Shown: in pieces, positions 5,656 through 12,021 of the stretch
How the letters are laid out: each line of letters opens with the position of its first letter
How positions within the stretch are numbered: position 1 is the first letter of the stretch
Assembly (NCBI GenBank): GCA_003153075.1
Contig: PMBW01000081.1
Location: forward strand, 1-12,021
DNA length: 12,021 nt
Direction of reading: 5' to 3'
Source: Dehalococcoidia bacterium
Lineage (GTDB): Bacteria; Chloroflexota; Dehalococcoidia; Dehalococcoidales; Fen-1064
Program-made: the position numbers and the translations under genes
The notes under the pieces: generated by a model
Seen by the model: only the letters and a program-made list of their open reading frames with translations
What the model was told of the DNA's origin: nothing
Database searches by the model: none

Positions 5656-6909
5656 ATGAGAGTTCAAAAATGTAAGGGCACCTGTGACCTGTCAACCGAA
5701 CAAATGCGGCGTTTCCGCCTGATCGAGGATTGTTTCCGTGATTCCTGCCTGAAGTGGGGATATCAGGAAGTACGCACCCCGACCATTGAATACCTGCACC
5801 TGTTTACATCTACCGGCACGCTCACCCCCGGTACGCTCGGCAAGGTTTACTCTTTCCTGGACTGGGACGGCTGGAGCGGCGAAAGAGTAGTACTGAGACC
5901 GGAAGGCACCATCCCCACGGTCCGGTTTTATATCGATGAACTGGCGGATAAAAAGCTGGCGCGGCTTTTTTACGTTATCAATACCTTTATCTTCGAGGAG
6001 ACCGGCAAAGAGAACCGGGAAAAATGGCAGTGCGGCGTGGAACTGATTGGCGCCGATTCAATTTCCGCTGATGTCGAACTGATCACCCTCTCGCTCGAAG
6101 TGTTACAGAAACTCGGTCTGGAAGATGTTGAGCTAAAGTTGTCTCATGCCGGTTTGATCCGCGCTTTATTGACCGGTTTTGGTTTATCTCCGGAAGCGCA
6201 GGGGAAAGTCTTCGACCGTATCCTTGACGGCGATGTGGCGGTGTTGACCCGTCTAAAGGAAGAAACCCCGGACCTGGCTCGCTTGCTGACACCGCTGCTT
6301 GACATGAAAGGCGAAACGCCCGGTTTCCTGCGTAACCTGAAAACAATGTTCAGTAGCAGCCTGCCGGAATTCATCCCCGCCCTGGATAATTTTATCGGTA
6401 TCGTCGACCTGTTAACTGCGATGGGCTTTAAATACCAGATCGATATCGCTTCCGGGCGCGGTTTTGAATACTACACCGGCATGATCTTCCAGATCTATTC
6501 CGGCGATGCCAAGTTGGGCGGCGGCGGCAGATATGACGCGCTGATCCCGTTAATGGGCGGTGATCGCACCCCGGCCTCCGGTTTTGCTTTACAGATGAAT
6601 ACCCTGATGAATGAAATAGAATTGCCTCAATTCAGCGAGAAGCAAGCTAATAAAATACTGATCAATATGAAAAATGACAAGCCGAACCAGGTGCAATCGG
6701 CCTATCGAATCGCGGAAAATTTACGCGCAGCTGGTTTTATTGCCAGCATCCAGGTGGACAAAGAGGACAGAACTGAGTTCAGGTGGATGATTGATGTTGA
6801 CGATAAATCGGCCGAATTTGTTATCTATGACCTGTCAAATAAACGGAAGCTAACCGCCGGGACAGTCGGAGAAATATTAAAGCTCCTGGGAGGCAAAGGT
6901 GGCAGTTAG
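5656..6909 (+). CDS. hisZ: HisZ, histidyl-tRNA synthetase-like regulatory subunit of ATP phosphoribosyltransferase
   Basis: 417 residues from ATG 5656, which has GGGAAAGG seven bases upstream; a TTG at 5623 lies in a possible -10 box and is not used here. The chain follows histidyl-tRNA synthetase: KGTCDLS (7-13), motif 1 near GYQEVRTPTIE (35-45), VLRPEGTIPTVR (79-90), GRGFEYYTG (267-275) and LGGGGRYDAL (287-296), then a degenerate anticodon-binding-like domain (about 330-417). In motif 2 the catalytic FRxE is FIFE (111-114): the class II arginine is isoleucine. Aminoacylation is therefore unlikely. This and the overlap with hisG point to HisZ, the partner that activates short HisG and carries histidine feedback. 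Most HisZ proteins lack the C-terminal domain; its retention is odd. A divergent HisRS paralogue is the alternative. Confidence 0.82.
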   Translation: MRVQKCKGTCDLSTEQMRRFRLIEDCFRDSCLKWGYQEVRTPTIEYLHLFTSTGTLTPGTLGKVYSFLDWDGWSGERVVLRPEGTIPTVRFYIDELADKKLARLFYVINTFIFEETGKENREKWQCGVELIGADSISADVELITLSLEVLQKLGLEDVELKLSHAGLIRALLTGFGLSPEAQGKVFDRILDGDVAVLTRLKEETPDLARLLTPLLDMKGETPGFLRNLKTMFSSSLPEFIPALDNFIGIVDLLTAMGFKYQIDIASGRGFEYYTGMIFQIYSGDAKLGGGGRYDALIPLMGGDRTPASGFALQMNTLMNEIELPQFSEKQANKILINMKNDKPNQVQSAYRIAENLRAAGFIASIQVDKEDRTEFRWMIDVDDKSAEFVIYDLSNKRKLTAGTVGEILKLLGGKGGS

Positions 6910-8305
6910 AATCGCTTTACCGAAAGGGAAATTGCTTAAAGATACAGCTGCTTTTCTGGAGCAAGCCGGCTGGCAGCTGAGTGATTACAGCCAATCGATG
7001 CGCAACTACCGCCTGAAATCGGCGCGATTTCCGGATCTACTGATCAAGGTGCTGCAGGAGAAGGATATTCCGATCCAGGTCGCCATCGGCAATTACGACC
7101 TTGGTATTTGCGGGTTGGAGTGGATCAAAGAGCTGACCTCGAAATACGCGTCTGCCGCTCCGGTCAGGATCAGAAATCTGGGTTACGGCAAAGGCGCTCT
7201 TTATATCGCTGCCAGCGTTGTAGCTAAAATCTCCTCACTGGAAAGCCTGGCGCAGGAACCGGATATTGTCCGTATTGTCAGCGAATACCCGAATATCGCC
7301 GAATCTTTCGCGTTAAATTTGAGATTGCGGCGTTTCGGGGTCTATCCGGTCTGGGGCGCGGCGGAAGCTTATCCACCGGAAAACGCAACCCTGGCATTAG
7401 TCGCCGGCAGCACCAATGAGAAGACATTAAATAACGGCCTGAAACCGCTTGGAAAAGTGCTCAATTTCAGCGCTTATCTGATCGCCAACCGCACCAGCTG
7501 GCAGCAGAAAGACCTCAGTGAGGTCATGGCTACGCTGGAAAATGTACAGCTCGAAGAACAGGAAGCTCCACCCACTGCCTCAACTACCTCTATTCATTTT
7601 GTCCCGCAGGTTATCGATAAAGATACAGTGCGGCTGGCTTTACCGGATGGGCACCAGCAGAAGCACACCGTGCAATTATTAAATAAAGCCGGTATCCAGG
7701 TCGATGATTATCCATCTCCATCAGGCAATCGCAGACCGACTACCAATCTCGAAGGTGTGGTCATCAAGGTTATTCGCCCGCAGGATATGCCTTTACAGGT
7801 GGCGAACAGCAGTTTTGATCTGGCCATTACCGGCATCGACTGGGTGACCGATCACCTGGATGCCTTCCCGTCCAGTCCGGTGCAGCCGCTGGTTGACCTG
7901 AAACTGGGCTGGGTCAAGATCGTTGCCGTGATAGGGAATGATGTACCGGCCAATAACATTTATGATTACCGGCAGATTTGCAATAAAAACTCAAACGCTG
8001 TCAGGGTGGCCTCGGAATATGTTAATATTGCCGACAAGTACGCGCGGGATAACCGCCTGGGGATGTACCGGGTGTTGCCGACCTGGGGCGCGACGGAGGC
8101 CTTTGTTCCGGAAGACGCCGATTTATTGATTGAGAACACCGAGACCGGCAGCACCATTGCCCGCCACAATTTGAAAATCATCGATACGCTTTTTGAATCA
8201 ACGGCTCGCCTGATTGGCGCTAAAAACGGGGATTACAGCGCGACTAAAAAGGCCAGGATCGAAAATATCGTCAAGTTGTTGAGCAAGGCCGCCGCCGTAA
8301 AATAA
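6899..8305 (+). CDS. hisG: Tandem-duplicated short-form ATP phosphoribosyltransferase (two HisG units in one chain)
   Basis: 468 residues made of two HisG units, about 3-217 and 243-463, joined by a Pro/Thr-rich linker (about 222-241). ATP phosphoribosyltransferase joins ATP and PRPP in the first step of histidine synthesis. Unit 1: ALPKGKL (6-12), QEKDIP (53-58), YDLGICGLE (66-74), SEYPN (128-132), WGAAEA (152-157), and a PRPP loop gone to AGSTNEKTL (169-177). Unit 2: ALPDGHQ (247-253, lost PKGR), RPQDMP (293-298), FDLAITGID (306-314), SEYVN (372-376), WGATEA (396-401) and an intact loop ETGSTIARHN (415-424). Each unit has short-form length with no C-terminal regulatory domain, so HisZ is needed. 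The GTG start is set by GGGAGG (6888-6893) inside hisZ; the two genes overlap by 11 bases and are probably translationally coupled. One fused chain would be a built-in dimer. Family is certain, the division of labour inferred. Confidence 0.9.
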   Translation: MAVRIALPKGKLLKDTAAFLEQAGWQLSDYSQSMRNYRLKSARFPDLLIKVLQEKDIPIQVAIGNYDLGICGLEWIKELTSKYASAAPVRIRNLGYGKGALYIAASVVAKISSLESLAQEPDIVRIVSEYPNIAESFALNLRLRRFGVYPVWGAAEAYPPENATLALVAGSTNEKTLNNGLKPLGKVLNFSAYLIANRTSWQQKDLSEVMATLENVQLEEQEAPPTASTTSIHFVPQVIDKDTVRLALPDGHQQKHTVQLLNKAGIQVDDYPSPSGNRRPTTNLEGVVIKVIRPQDMPLQVANSSFDLAITGIDWVTDHLDAFPSSPVQPLVDLKLGWVKIVAVIGNDVPANNIYDYRQICNKNSNAVRVASEYVNIADKYARDNRLGMYRVLPTWGATEAFVPEDADLLIENTETGSTIARHNLKIIDTLFESTARLIGAKNGDYSATKKARIENIVKLLSKAAAVK

Positions 8306-8326
8306 CGGGTTTGTAGAGGGTAGCAA

Positions 8327-9610
8327 ATGAAAATTATCGAAGGGTTTGAGCAGGCTAAAATGCTTCTGGATCGGCAGGCGCCGAAAGACCTGGAATACAA
8401 ACAGGAACCTGCTGTCCGGCAGATAATTAATGATGTCCGCCAGCGGGGCGACAAAGCCCTCTTCGAACTGACGGAAAAATTCGATGGGGCTAAATTGACA
8501 AAGCTGGAAGTAAACAACTCGCAGATAAAAGCCGCTTATCACAAAGTCGATGGGAAATTAGTCGATGCCATGAAACTGGCGGCGGAGCGTATCGGCACTT
8601 TTCACCAGGAACAAAAAGAACGTGCGCTGCCGACTTATACGCACGGGAAAACCGGCTGGTTGGTCAGACCTCTAGAGCGGGTCGGTGTTTATGCCCCCGG
8701 CGGCACTGCCAGCTATCCCTCCACCGTTCTTATGACAGCTATTCCGGCCAAGGTCGCCGGTGTCAAAGAAGTTATTCTGGTTACTCCGCCGGCTAAAGAC
8801 GGCAACATTGCCCCGGCGATCCTGATTGCCGCGGATATTGCCGGTGTCAACCGGATTTTTTCGGTAGGCGGCGCGCAGGCCATTGCCGCTTTGGCCTTTG
8901 GGACAGAATCAGTGCCGCGCGTGGACAAGATCTGCGGGCCCGGGAATATTTACGTCTTTCTAGCTAAAAAACTGGTCTACGGTGTGGTGGGCATTGACGG
9001 GTTGCAGGGACCATCCGAAGTGGTGGTCATAGCCGATGCGTCCGCCAATCCTGATTATTGCGCTTCGGATTTACTGGCACAGGCAGAACATGGCGGTTTG
9101 TCGTCCGCGATTCTGATTACTGATTCCAGGCCGTTGGCGGACAAGGTAATACTGTCAATTGAAGCACAATTGAAGCAGTTATCCCGGCGGGCTATTATCA
9201 AAGAATCCCTGGGCAATAACGGCATGATCGTCATCGTGGAAAATATGGCCGAAGCCGTGGAATTGACTAATCTCTATGCCCCCGAACACGTGCTGTTACT
9301 GACCAGACCAAATACTAATTACGACGAGCAAATTGTTAATGCGGGCTGCATCATTTATGGTCAGCAGGCCACGGTGGCGATGAGCGATTATGTTTCCGGC
9401 CCGTCGCATACGCTACCAACAGAGGGCACGGCCAGATTCAGTTCCCCGCTCAATGTGCTGGATTTCCTGAAGATCACCAATGTCAGCAGCGTCGGGGATG
9501 CGCTGATCAGCCTGGCAGGCGGGGCCGCGAGTACTATCGCCCGCGCCGAAGGATTGGATGCCCACGCGCAGGCCATCGAACTGCGGATGAAAAATGTAAG
9601 GAAGAAGTAG
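8327..9610 (+). CDS. hisD: Histidinol dehydrogenase
   Basis: 427 residues, normal length. It oxidises L-histidinol to L-histidine in two NAD-dependent steps with a zinc ion. All expected residues are visible: the nucleotide-side motifs YAPGGTASYPS and GGAQAIAALAFGT, GPGNIYV, GPSEVVVIAD, zinc ligands Q252 and H255 in LLAQAEHG, the catalytic pair E320 and H321 in APEHV, zinc ligand D354 in MSDYVSGPSHTLPT, and H413 in EGLDAHAQA. The start has GAGGG (8316-8320) six bases upstream and lies 21 bases after hisG. The gene is followed by 129 bases carrying a repeat before hisC, the only sizeable break in the operon. Confidence 0.97.
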   Translation: MKIIEGFEQAKMLLDRQAPKDLEYKQEPAVRQIINDVRQRGDKALFELTEKFDGAKLTKLEVNNSQIKAAYHKVDGKLVDAMKLAAERIGTFHQEQKERALPTYTHGKTGWLVRPLERVGVYAPGGTASYPSTVLMTAIPAKVAGVKEVILVTPPAKDGNIAPAILIAADIAGVNRIFSVGGAQAIAALAFGTESVPRVDKICGPGNIYVFLAKKLVYGVVGIDGLQGPSEVVVIADASANPDYCASDLLAQAEHGGLSSAILITDSRPLADKVILSIEAQLKQLSRRAIIKESLGNNGMIVIVENMAEAVELTNLYAPEHVLLLTRPNTNYDEQIVNAGCIIYGQQATVAMSDYVSGPSHTLPTEGTARFSSPLNVLDFLKITNVSSVGDALISLAGGAASTIARAEGLDAHAQAIELRMKNVRKK

Positions 9611-9613
9611 GTT

Positions 9614-9714
9614 TGTCATTCTGAGTGTGATGAAGAATCTAGTCTCCCGAGTTTTATATTACTGGATACTTCGCTCTCTTCCTTGGGATTATGAAGAAAG
9701 GGCTTAGTATGACA
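9614..9714. repeat. Imperfect inverted-repeat element between hisD and hisC
   Basis: The ends match as inverted repeats: TGTCATTCTGAG (9614-9625) and CTTAGTATGACA (9703-9714), 10 of 12. An inner pair continues the fold: GAAGAATCTAGT (9633-9644) and ACTGGATACTTC (9661-9672), 10 of 12, around a 16-base loop. The left part resembles the widespread TGTCATTCTGAG...GAAGAATCT repeats of many bacterial genomes. No coding potential, so it looks like a small non-autonomous (MITE- or REP-doublet-like) element, decayed, sitting within the operon transcript. Confidence 0.65.
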
Positions 9715-9739
9715 GATTCGATAATAAATGGAGATGAAT

Positions 9740-10825
9740 ATGGGTATAGAAAAACTGATTAGAAAGGAATTGCTGTCGTTTGGCGGCTATTCTGCCGCGG
9801 CTTCTCCCGAGGTGCTGGAAGGCAAGATCGAAGTTGCTGCCAGAGACATGATCAAAATAGACGCCAATGAGAATCCCTACGGTTGTTCACCGCGCGTAAA
9901 TAAAGCCTTGGCGCGTTATCCGCAATTCAATATTTATCCTGATGACGGTCAGGAAAAACTAAGACAATCCATCGCCGGATATGCCGGTGTGGATATGAAA
10001 CGTGTCGTTGCCGGTAACGGCAGCAACCAGTTGATCGACCTGCTGCTCCGTCTGCTGGTAAATCCGGGTGACGAAGTCATTAATTGCACGCCGACATTCG
10101 GCATATACAGCTTCAGTACTAAACTCTGCAACGGTGTTTTAGTCGAGATTCCGCGGGATGACAACTTCAACATCGATATAGTGAAAGTAAAAGCCGCGAT
10201 TAACAACAAGACAAAACTCATTTTCGTCACGAATCCCAATAATCCCACCGGAAACCTGACCCCGCAGAATGATATTATTGAGCTTTTAGATACAGGTGCG
10301 CCTGTTGTCGTGGATGAAGCCTATTATGAGTTCAGCCGGCGGACCATTATGCCGTTAATCGGAAAATATGAAAACCTGATCATTTTGCGGACTTTCAGTA
10401 AATGGGCCGGGCTGGCCGGTTTAAGGGTTGGGTATGGAGTCTTCCCCGAAGCAATTGCGGATTTTATCCTGCGCATTAAAATACCCTATAATGTCAATGT
10501 CGCTGCGCAGGTGGCAGTTGCAGAATCGTTAAAGGATATCGATTACCTGATGGTCAGCGTGCAGAAACTCATCGATGAAAGAGAACGGCTATTTGCGCAA
10601 TTGCAGAAGATCAACTGGTTGAAGGTTTATCCGACACAATCGAATTTTATTTTCTGCCGTGTGCAAAATGTGAACGCTAAAGATTTGCACAAACAATTAC
10701 AAATGAAAGGGATCCTGGTGCGGTACTTTGACCAGCCGCGTATCCAGGATTGTATCCGTTTTAGCGTCGGCAAACCGGAACATACCGATGCGCTGATCAA
10801 AACGCTGCGTGGGATAGGAGGCTAA
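9740..10825 (+). CDS. hisC: Histidinol-phosphate aminotransferase
   Basis: 361 residues from ATG 9740, chosen because GGAG (9730-9733) lies six bases upstream; ATGs at 9728 and 9734 are in frame but have no such site. It is a PLP enzyme of fold type I that moves an amino group from glutamate to imidazole acetol phosphate. Visible: [10 protein letters not shown] (39-48), the PLP-side NPNNPTGN (165-172), DEAYYEF (192-198), the Schiff-base lysine K221 in [16 protein letters not shown], and the C-terminal arginine region [17 protein letters not shown]. The substrate fits the operon; the fold alone could also suit tyrosine/phenylalanine. The ribosome site of hisB lies over its last codons. Confidence 0.95.
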   Translation: MGIEKLIRKELLSFGGYSAAASPEVLEGKIEVAARDMIKIDANENPYGCSPRVNKALARYPQFNIYPDDGQEKLRQSIAGYAGVDMKRVVAGNGSNQLIDLLLRLLVNPGDEVINCTPTFGIYSFSTKLCNGVLVEIPRDDNFNIDIVKVKAAINNKTKLIFVTNPNNPTGNLTPQNDIIELLDTGAPVVVDEAYYEFSRRTIMPLIGKYENLIILRTFSKWAGLAGLRVGYGVFPEAIADFILRIKIPYNVNVAAQVAVAESLKDIDYLMVSVQKLIDERERLFAQLQKINWLKVYPTQSNFIFCRVQNVNAKDLHKQLQMKGILVRYFDQPRIQDCIRFSVGKPEHTDALIKTLRGIGG

Positions 10826-10827
10826 AA

Positions 10828-11418
10828 ATGGCCGCGAGAAAAGCAAACGTCAAAAGAGTCACCCAGGAAACCGATATCAATCTTAGCTTGAATCTGGATG
10901 GCACGGGCAAGCATGAAATCAGCACCGGAATTAAAATGCTCGACCACCTGTTGTCGCAGACGGCCAAACACGGTCGGCTCGACTTGAAACTGACTGCTTC
11001 CGGCGATGATGAACACCACGTCACCGAGGATGTCGCGATCTGTCTCGGCAAGGCATTCAACGAAGCGTTGGGTGAGAAGCTGGGGATTGTGCGCATGGCC
11101 GATGCAACCGTGCCGATGGATGAATCGCTGGCCAGCGTTGCCGTTGACCTCAGCGGGCGCGGGTATTGCGTGCTGCAGGCGGAATTTGCTAAAAACGATA
11201 TGCGTGATTTCCAGACCGACCTGATCCGCCATTTCCTGGAGTCGTTCGCCATGGAAGGCCGCTTGAACTTGCACGCCCGCGTGCTTTACGGCATTAACGA
11301 TCATCATAAAGCCGAGGCATTGTTTAAGGCATTGGGCCGGGCGTTGGATATGGCCGCACGCATCGACGCGCGCACCAGCGGTCAATTGCCCAGCACCAAG
11401 CAGAGAATTGAACGCTAA
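10828..11418 (+). CDS. hisB: Imidazoleglycerol-phosphate dehydratase, monofunctional
   Basis: 196 residues, the size of the stand-alone dehydratase with no histidinol-phosphatase domain. It removes water from imidazoleglycerol phosphate using two manganese ions. Metal and active-site residues are in place: [13 protein letters not shown] (H40, H48), EHHVTED (H63, H64, E67), PMDES (96-100), H135 in [11 protein letters not shown]149, and NDHHKAEAL (157-165), ending in LPSTK (187-191). AGGAGG (10816-10821) six bases upstream lies inside the end of hisC; the gap to hisC is two bases, so the two are tightly coupled. It is the last gene of this operon. Confidence 0.97.
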   Translation: MAARKANVKRVTQETDINLSLNLDGTGKHEISTGIKMLDHLLSQTAKHGRLDLKLTASGDDEHHVTEDVAICLGKAFNEALGEKLGIVRMADATVPMDESLASVAVDLSGRGYCVLQAEFAKNDMRDFQTDLIRHFLESFAMEGRLNLHARVLYGINDHHKAEALFKALGRALDMAARIDARTSGQLPSTKQRIER

Positions 11419-11519
11419 CTGCGAATAATCAAGAATCAATCAACAACTATCAAGATTTAAGGTAGTTCAGATCGACTGATAACATGCCTTATTTCGAAAG
11501 AGGTGGTTCGAATTTCCCG

Positions 11520-11566
11520 AAGCCCGTCTTCAGGTAGATTTCTGACCTGCACCTGAAGACGGGCTT
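11520..11566. terminator. Large perfect hairpin at the end of the his operon
   Basis: AAGCCCGTCTTCAGGT (11520-11535) and ACCTGAAGACGGGCTT (11551-11566) form a perfect 16-bp stem with a 15-base loop. It lies between convergent hisB and the glycoside hydrolase gene and probably ends both transcripts. The T-run after it on the plus strand is broken (TTTGAGTTATTATTT) and there is none on the minus strand, so termination may be only partial. The 101 bases from hisB to the hairpin hold nothing else I can name. Confidence 0.65.
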
Positions 11567-11587
11567 TGAGTTATTATTTCCGTTGCA

Positions 11588-12021
11588 CTAATCGCTTGTT
11601 ATCAACTGTATTACACAATCCGGTAAGCCTACCGTGATTCCTCCGCGGATAGAATCGCCGTTACGGCGCCGGTCAATCACGTATTCGCCTTTCTCGTTGA
11701 AATGGCCTTCACACACTCTGACAAAAAAGTTCGCGAAATTAGGGTGCGTTATATCAACTCCTGCAAGCAGCGTAATCGGTGTCTGCCCCATGACCGGTTT
11801 GGGACGGAGCATGAGCCGGTAGTTGATACCGGCGAAATAAAATTCATGGCGGCTAACTTGTATCACCAGCCCGCCGCCTCGATCTTCCCCGCGAAATTCG
11901 GCTAATCCCATATAGCCGTCGAAGTCCATGCGTTGCGCCCGTCCGCGTTTCTTTACCGGTTCTTCTTCCAATACGGCCTGGACCTTGCCGGTACCCTGAT
12001 ATTTGAGCAGGAGGGGTATCA
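11588..12021 (-). CDS. C-terminal end of a GH35-like glycoside hydrolase (DUF5597 region), 5' end outside the window
   Basis: The frame is open to the right edge on the minus strand, so about 144 C-terminal residues are visible. The pattern GGLVIQVSRHEFYFAG ... RLMLRPKP ... VRVCEGHFNEKGEYVIDRRRNGD ... GLPDCVIQL matches, from memory, the C-terminal beta domain that follows the TIM barrel in GH35-like beta-galactosidases (DUF5597): an EF-aG strand pair, an EGxF-x-G-x-W-like strand, RRxNGD and a last aliphatic strand. The catalytic barrel is not in the window, so substrate and activity cannot be told. The gene converges on the his operon and shares its terminator. The family call is moderate; any beta-sandwich carbohydrate enzyme tail is the alternative. 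Confidence 0.55.
   Translation of the reverse strand, partial: IPLLLKYQGTGKVQAVLEEEPVKKRGRAQRMDFDGYMGLAEFRGEDRGGGLVIQVSRHEFYFAGINYRLMLRPKPVMGQTPITLLAGVDITHPNFANFFVRVCEGHFNEKGEYVIDRRRNGDSIRGGITVGLPDCVIQLITSD

Noticed and set aside
6899..8305. Two separate hisG genes joined by a missed stop or frameshift
   Set aside because: The frame is continuous, no ribosome site or start codon stands at the second unit, and a linker of about 20 residues joins them.
10822..11439. 205-codon minus-strand frame opposite hisB
   Set aside because: It is the antisense shadow of hisB, whose every catalytic motif is intact; the shadow shows no family features.
11505..11518. tRNA T-arm-like GGTTCGAATTTCCC, as for a tRNA or an attachment site
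   Set aside because: The arm does not pair over five bases and there is no acceptor, D or anticodon arm around it.

Overview
The window reads as a piece of a bacterial chromosome, most likely from the Chloroflexota (a Dehalococcoidia- or Anaerolineae-like organism). The pointers are a Vms1-like release factor of the kind known from Actinobacteria and Chloroflexi, a two-part HisZ/HisG ATP phosphoribosyltransferase, a moderate base composition and a scatter of short palindromic repeats. The assignment is an inference; no rRNA or other decisive marker is present.

Layout. (1) 1-2371, plus strand: the 3' two thirds of mutS2 (DNA mismatch-like ATPase with KOW and Smr domains), a 277-base repeat-bearing gap, then a Vms1-like (VLRF1) peptidyl-tRNA hydrolase. 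Both families act on stalled ribosomes, so the pair may be a small ribosome-rescue module. (2) 2372-2722: no gene, several palindromic repeats. (3) 2723-4433, minus strand: an old-yellow-enzyme family flavin oxidoreductase with a C-terminal cysteine cluster, and a universal stress protein. (4) 4526-5302, plus strand: birA, a biotin ligase without a DNA-binding domain, apparently expressed from a leaderless transcript; its control region overlaps the divergent usp promoter. (5) 5303-11566, plus strand: a histidine operon with the order leader peptide, hisZ, hisG, hisD, hisC, hisB, ended by a 16-bp perfect hairpin. (6) 11588-12021, minus strand: the C-terminal end of a glycoside hydrolase of the GH35-like/DUF5597 type, running off the window.

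The best finding is upstream of hisZ. A TTGACA promoter is followed by an unlisted 28-codon leader ORF with six histidine codons, then a rho-independent terminator. Four RNA segments can pair as 1:2 (protector), 2:3 (antiterminator) or 3:4 (terminator). This is the arrangement of ribosome-mediated his/trp attenuators known best from enterobacteria.

The second finding is hisG. It encodes two short-form HisG units in one 468-residue chain. Each copy has lost different family motifs: the N-terminal copy keeps the LPKGKL start and the C-terminal copy keeps the PRPP loop and the RPxD motif. HisZ ahead of it looks like a histidyl-tRNA synthetase that has lost the motif 2 arginine, as expected for a regulatory subunit. 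HisZ plus tandem HisG would do the first step of the pathway, HisB the dehydration of imidazoleglycerol phosphate, HisC the transamination and HisD the last two oxidations. hisA, hisF, hisH, hisI/E and the phosphatase are not here and must lie elsewhere.
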